Positions 59,346-64,000 of a stretch of DNA of 64,000 nucleotides are shown piece by piece; within the stretch, counting starts at the first letter, position 1, and each line of letters opens with the position of its first letter. The DNA comes from Chamaea fasciata (Eukaryota; Chordata; Aves; Passeriformes; Sylviidae), in the NCBI GenBank assembly GCA_029207755.1, contig JARCOQ010000016.1:5814501-5878500 (forward strand). The letters are read 5' to 3'. The notes beneath the pieces are model-generated. The model did not search any database. It had not been told where the DNA came from and saw nothing but the letters and a program-made list of their open reading frames with translations. Both the position numbers and the translations under genes were made by a program.

Positions 59346-59477
59346 GTGGCCACCAGAGAGAAGTTTTCTGTTCCAGGCACCGTGGATGAGCTGAATTCAG
59401 ACCTGTTGACCAGACTGAATATTTCCCCACCTCAGGCTGCAGATTTGGCGCAGTCCTGGTTATTCCAGGATCACTGA
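59346..59477 (+). other. Candidate terminal coding exon (43 codons then TGA), unassigned
   Basis: A strong acceptor (CTCCTTGCCTCTGTTCCAG, ending at 59345, after a long pyrimidine-rich stretch) is followed by an open frame that starts VATREKFSVPGTVDELNSDL, includes NISPPQAADLAQSW and ends at TGA (59475-59477). Unlike other frames here, it has an even, protein-like amino acid mix. Against it: no partner exon is recognised upstream, I know no family with this sequence, the opposite strand is also open, and 43 codons is short. If real, it would be the last exon of a plus-strand gene with a long preceding intron. Confidence 0.2.
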
Positions 59478-59479
59478 GG

Positions 59480-60220
59480 CTCCAGCAAGATATTCCCACA
59501 CCTCGTAGCTCTTCCAAAGTGATGCATCAGGACATCCACATCCCAAGAAAACCATCAGTCTCCCCCACACTGGGCATATGCAGATATGTCACTTGTTCTC
59601 AGCAGAGTTTGTGAAACTCAGGACAGATAATTGTTAATTATATTTGTCCCCTTTCCTCTCTCATTGCCCCCCAGATCCAAGGCCTGGCTAGGACTGCACA
59701 TTTGATAGCCCACCTCTAACTCTGACCTGTCCCTTCTCTTCCTCATCTCCACACCCTCTTCCTTCACCCCTTCACTGCCTCATCCCAATTTCAAGCAACA
59801 CAGATCAAACAACTAAGCCACAAAAGGACCAAGTCTCCTTTCAGACCTTGTTCATTAATTTCAAGGAAGATTTTACCTACTAAGATTTTGCCTACCTTCA
59901 AGTTTTGGATCTTGCTCTTAAGATGTCATCCATATAGAAGGGGACAAATCTCATTCTACCCCAGCAATTCACAACCCTACACCCCCCGAAAGCTCCATGT
60001 CCATTTTAGGGTGTATTGTTTCCTGTAAGATGTTTCCCCTGCCTCTCCAGTAATCTTCCTTTCCCCTCTGTTTCTGCAGCTTTATCCTGCCCATGCCCCT
60101 CGTTCCTTTTTGTGCTCTGCTCTCTGATCACTGCTTCCCCCCCTTGTCATATTCTGCACTTGTGGAGTAACAACCTGTCACATTCATAACCTCTTTGCAC
60201 CAAAAACGTTCTTTGATCTG
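59480..60220. other. Unique pyrimidine-rich non-coding sequence, no gene seen
   Basis: The plus strand is C/T-rich at about 59640-59780 and 60000-60140. No gene or repeat recognised. Confidence 0.5.
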
Positions 60221-60690
60221 TGTAAACTACATTTGATGCAGAAATCCTTGATATTAATATCTTTTGTTTGTGTGTCAATGTTCTCCAGAATCTAATTAAG
60301 CAATGTTTTGGGAGCATTGTATATGTTTGAACAATTTGGCAGAGCAGACAATATGAGCTATTGACCTGCAAGGGTAAATTGTGCTTGCAGATTCTAGGAA
60401 TTCACACGTGCATGCTTCTTTATGCTGTTTCTTCTGAAATATGTGCATTCAGAACGAGGCCTTGCTTGTAATAATCTCTGCAAGGCTTAATCAACTATCT
60501 GCTCGTGCTCTTTACTGTAATTGCGGTGGCAGTTACAGCAGAGCACAACAGGGGTAGGTTTAAGCTACCAACACACCCAATATTAAAATACAATAAAGCA
60601 CAAGTTCTACCCATACACTAATAACAGAGATTATTCAATCAATAGCCTCTCATTATGAATGAATAGGCTAAATTGCCTTTGAATGATGTA
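60220..60690. promoter_or_regulatory. AT-rich candidate regulatory block
   Basis: Contains GAATCTAATTAAGC near 60289, GTAATAATCTCTGC near 60468, CTTAATCAACTATC near 60485, CTGTAATTGCGG near 60514 and GATTATTCAATCAATAGCC near 60630. Moderately AT-rich with good word complexity; weaker than the 54-kb block. Inference only. Confidence 0.25.
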
Positions 60691-63600
60691 AAGATTGACA
60701 AGGCAGGGGTCAGCCTGATGTAACTACTTACCCTGGTTTGACTTGAGTGATTTGAAAGGTGGCACTGAATGGCAGCAGGGTCAGGCCTGCGGGGCTGTGC
60801 AGGGGCAGCAGTGAGGCCAAGCACGTCCTCAGTGGGGCACAGTGGCTCTGGGGGATGCTCAGGACCTGGCAGCAAACACTGCATACCTCTGCTGGATTGG
60901 ACCTGGAGAGGGGGTTTTAAAGGAGGGAGAGAGGGAAAAAGAGAACAGCAAATTGTTGTAATGAGAGGCAGAGAGGTGTCTGGGCTGGGTGAGGAACTGT
61001 GGTTGCACTCACTGCTGGCCCTGCTTGCTGGGACATGCCTGGTGGCTCAAGACAAGAAAATTGGGGAAATTGGGCCATTCTGAGCTCACCCGACCTTGAC
61101 ACCTGCTCAGATGTAGCTCCCAGGTAAGAGCAGCTCTTGGGGCCAGGCTTCCCCATCCCCATCCCACATACTTGCTGTTCAGTGGAGGATACAGTATTAA
61201 TACAGAAGGCTCATAGCATTGCTGAGACCTCTTTAGGGAGCTGAAATCAAGGAAGACCAGGATATCAGTGACACCAGGGATACCCACCAGGTAGGACTTG
61301 GAAGGGTGGGAAATGGATCCGCAGGACTCCACAATACTGGCCTGGAGATAAGTGAGAGAGTCAGCTTGAAAGGCAGGCACGTTTTGAGAGGTGGGGATAA
61401 TTCACCCCAAACCAGCTGCCCAATGCTGCTACAAGGTCAGACCTGTGGCTGGAGCCAGGAATGTGTCTCTGCTCCTGGAGCAGCAAGCACAGACCTCAGG
61501 ACGTGTGAAATAAAAAGCACTCTTGCACAGGGGAGGTTTGATGGGAAAACAGGCAGGGGGTTATTACCAGGAACCAACCTCACCATCCCTCAGCTCTGTT
61601 CTGCTGCTGCTGAACAGCCAGAGTCCCCAGGGCTAAAGTCATACTCTAGATAAGGGCCACCAGCTGACCCAGCCACACTCCTGGGGAGCCTTGCAGCTCC
61701 TTCCAAAATCATCAGCTCCCCACAAGCGATTTCCTCAGCTGGGCACTGGCACAGCCCTGAGAGGTCCACTCTGCCTGAGCCTGCCACAGGGGCTGCAGGG
61801 AGAAAAACGTTCCCTGATGAGAATCTGGACTTTTCTAACACTGACCTAGTTTGCTGGAGGGTTTTGCCTCCTTTTTCCTGTTAACAGACAACATCCCACG
61901 GGCTGAGTACAAATGTACCTGCTTTACATGGTGCCCTGGGCCACGGGCAGGTGAAGGGCCATGGGGCCTTCTCCATGGTGAGACTTTGTGCGTGGGGAGA
62001 AACTTCCCTGAAGTGCAAGGCTTTTCCAGCATTCAGACATCCCATCCCTGGCCTCCAGAAAGGCTGGGCTCCTCCAGAAACAGCACAGTGCCATCTGTTG
62101 GCTTCCTCACCCTGCGATGGATCAGAACCCTCGAAAGTCCTGGGAAATCGGAGAAAAGTGCTGGGAGAAAAAGTTACGTGCAGCCCGGCTTTCCTCAAGC
62201 TTCTGCCTGCCCTTCTCACCGACTTCTGCAGGCAGAGGTGATAGATCTGGCAGTGGGAACACTTTGCTTTTCCATCTGATGCCTGGCATTGTGTGTGAGC
62301 TGGGCTGTGGCACTGCTCCTCCAGCTTTAACGGGGCTCTGACAGCTCAGTCCCACTGGGATCCCAGATAACTACGACCACCACCACCACAACTTCCTAGA
62401 GTTCTTTTCCAGGTGGAAATGGGGAGTTTATCAGGGATGCCTGCTGGAAGTGCTGATGTCCAGAAATCCTGGACCGAGGGACAGCACAAGCTGTCTGGGG
62501 CTCATGAACCTGCATGGTAAATCCTGAAAATCTGACTTTGGCACAGCAAACTGAGCAGAAATGGCCATTTCCTGAAAAGGCTTCAGTCCAACATGCTCCT
62601 GGGTGTAGGAATGAGCGTTGTCCCCCTGTCCCTGGGCTGCCCTACTGTGTTTTATATGGGAGCACCTACACTGAGGTGGTGGGTGGATTTATCACCCTGC
62701 ATTGCTCGCACATCAGCTTCAGTGCTCGGGGATGATTCAGGTTGAATGACTCTGAACAAATGAAGATTGTATTACCACTGTACAGGATTAAGGAACGTGC
62801 CTCTGCCTCAAACGTTTTTCATTGTATTAAGGAAATAAAGGAAGAAATGACAAAAGAAAACTGAATTTCCTAATGGGAGTTAAGAGAAGATTTTTTTCTA
62901 GTATTTTTTTACCCCCTTTTCTTACTAGAGGAGAAGATTTTGTAAGTAAACCCAGAGATGGTGTCCCCACAGAGCCATTGAGGGGTGCTGCCTGGGGCCA
63001 GGAAGGAAGTTGAGGGTCCAGTGCTGATCCTGCCCAACCTCCTCTCCTGCCTTGAATTTTCCACCTGAGAATGCCGATAACATTGCCATACCCCTCCACC
63101 TCACAGGAGCAACACAAGCCTTCATTAGTTAATACCTGCAAATGGAATTTGAAGATGTAAAGTGTTCCATAAATGTTAAATATCATTATTCTTGCTACAA
63201 AGCAAGAAGTGGAAAGAGACAGGGAAAAAGCTCAGTGGAAGAGCTCTCTCGTTACTGATAAAACAGTGTCTTGAATGATATATGGATAGAAAGTTCACAC
63301 CATTTCCACGGAAGAATGCAATTGTCACCTGGAGTAGTCTCACTCTCTAAGTTTACTCATGTCCAGATCAACAGTGTTTAGTCTGGAGGTGGCCTGAGCA
63401 GCAGAGAGGACAAGAGAGGGTGAAGCTGAAGTGTCCCCATCCACACCTGTGCACCGCTGGAGCTGAGCTAGGGGCTCTCTCCTCATCCCCAGTGCCTGGT
63501 GTATTTGCAGGAGCAGCTCTTTGCTGCTGTCTACCCAGAAATGGCATTTTTCCGCTCTGGAAAGAGAGATTGGGGAGATCCCTGCAAAGTGTCACGGTGT

Positions 63601-64000
63601 TATTTAACAAGCCAGGCTGGTGAGATTGGCAGCACGGAGGCAAGGATGGGCATCCCGCAGATCTCAGCCCTGGCACCACTGTGGGGAGGAAGGCTCCTGA
63701 GTTTCACATCCAGGCAGATGTCCTTGTGCTCAGGAAAAGTGCTGGGGCTTCAGTGGCCACAGGCCAGACGACAGGGAGCCAGCCTGAGGGAAATCTAACA
63801 TTTTCTACATTAGTACAAAGTGGAGGGAACATTTGAGTCGCTATTTCCGAGCTGAGATGTTGTGCTTGTTTCTGCACTCTCCCAGGGGATGAGCTCCAGC
63901 CACCAGGATGTGGCAGGGGCTATTTCTTTCTGGACTATGCTTAATAATTTTTTGATCCTAAGTAGACCTAAATTAAAAAAAAAAAAAATCCTCATCTCCT
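60690..64000. other. Unique non-coding sequence to the window end, no gene seen
   Basis: GC-moderate DNA with short frames on both strands, no recognisable transposon and no RNA gene. A (CCA)n-like stretch (GACCACCACCACCAC) lies near 62374 and an A13 run near 63975. Confidence 0.5.

Overview
This is a vertebrate nuclear DNA window and almost certainly avian. Every confidently recognisable interspersed repeat is a CR1-type LINE, including 3' ends carrying the GATTCTATG-type tail. Mammalian Alu or L1 elements are absent, repeat density is low, and a few fragments look like very old amniote repeats. There are no operons, ribosome binding sites or dense reading frames. A passerine or other neoavian bird is a guess from the CR1 type, not something I can prove. 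I found no gene I can call with confidence. The many open frames of 60-250 codons lack protein-like composition, overlap on both strands, and mostly follow GC-rich, purine-rich or tandem-repeat sequence. The window is best read as intergenic or intronic sequence.

Layout. From 1 to about 29.4 kb the sequence is unique, with only simple repeats and no transposon I can recognise. It alternates between ordinary GC-moderate DNA and AT-rich islands dense in TAATTA/TTAATTA-like homeodomain core motifs (about 3.5-3.9, 10.2, 14.0, 15.1, 16.6, 23.0, 24.7 and 28.5 kb), which look like candidate conserved non-coding enhancers. At 29.5-29.9 kb and 34.9-35.1 kb there are probable fossils of old amniote repeats. 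At 37.8-38.5 kb a CpG-island-like segment holds one splice-flanked candidate exon and passes directly into an AT-rich candidate regulatory block. At 40.70-40.80 kb lies an in-register compound triplet microsatellite. At 44.13-44.47 kb there is a 23-bp G-rich minisatellite (14 full copies and a partial one), followed by a second CpG-rich segment (44.5-44.96 kb) and a plus-strand CR1 tail (45.08-45.33 kb).

The right-hand third (45-57.2 kb) holds nearly all the recognisable transposon fragments: the CR1 tail, a short minus-strand CR1 remnant (49.43 kb), a MIR/CORE-SINE-like fossil (47.46 kb), an old CR1 piece (55.94 kb) and a younger, longer minus-strand CR1 (56.4-57.2 kb). AT-rich candidate regulatory blocks continue at 42.1-42.6, 46.2-46.5, 48.0-48.4, 54.2-54.4, 55.4 and 60.2-60.7 kb. 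At 59.03 kb there is a perfect 19-bp hairpin, and at 59.35 kb a possible terminal coding exon (strong acceptor, 43 codons, stop) that I cannot assign to a family.

Taken together, the pattern is that of a regulatory gene desert: few transposons, repeated AT-rich homeodomain/POU-motif islands and two orphan CpG islands, as found around developmental regulator genes. That reading is inference; cross-species alignment would decide it.
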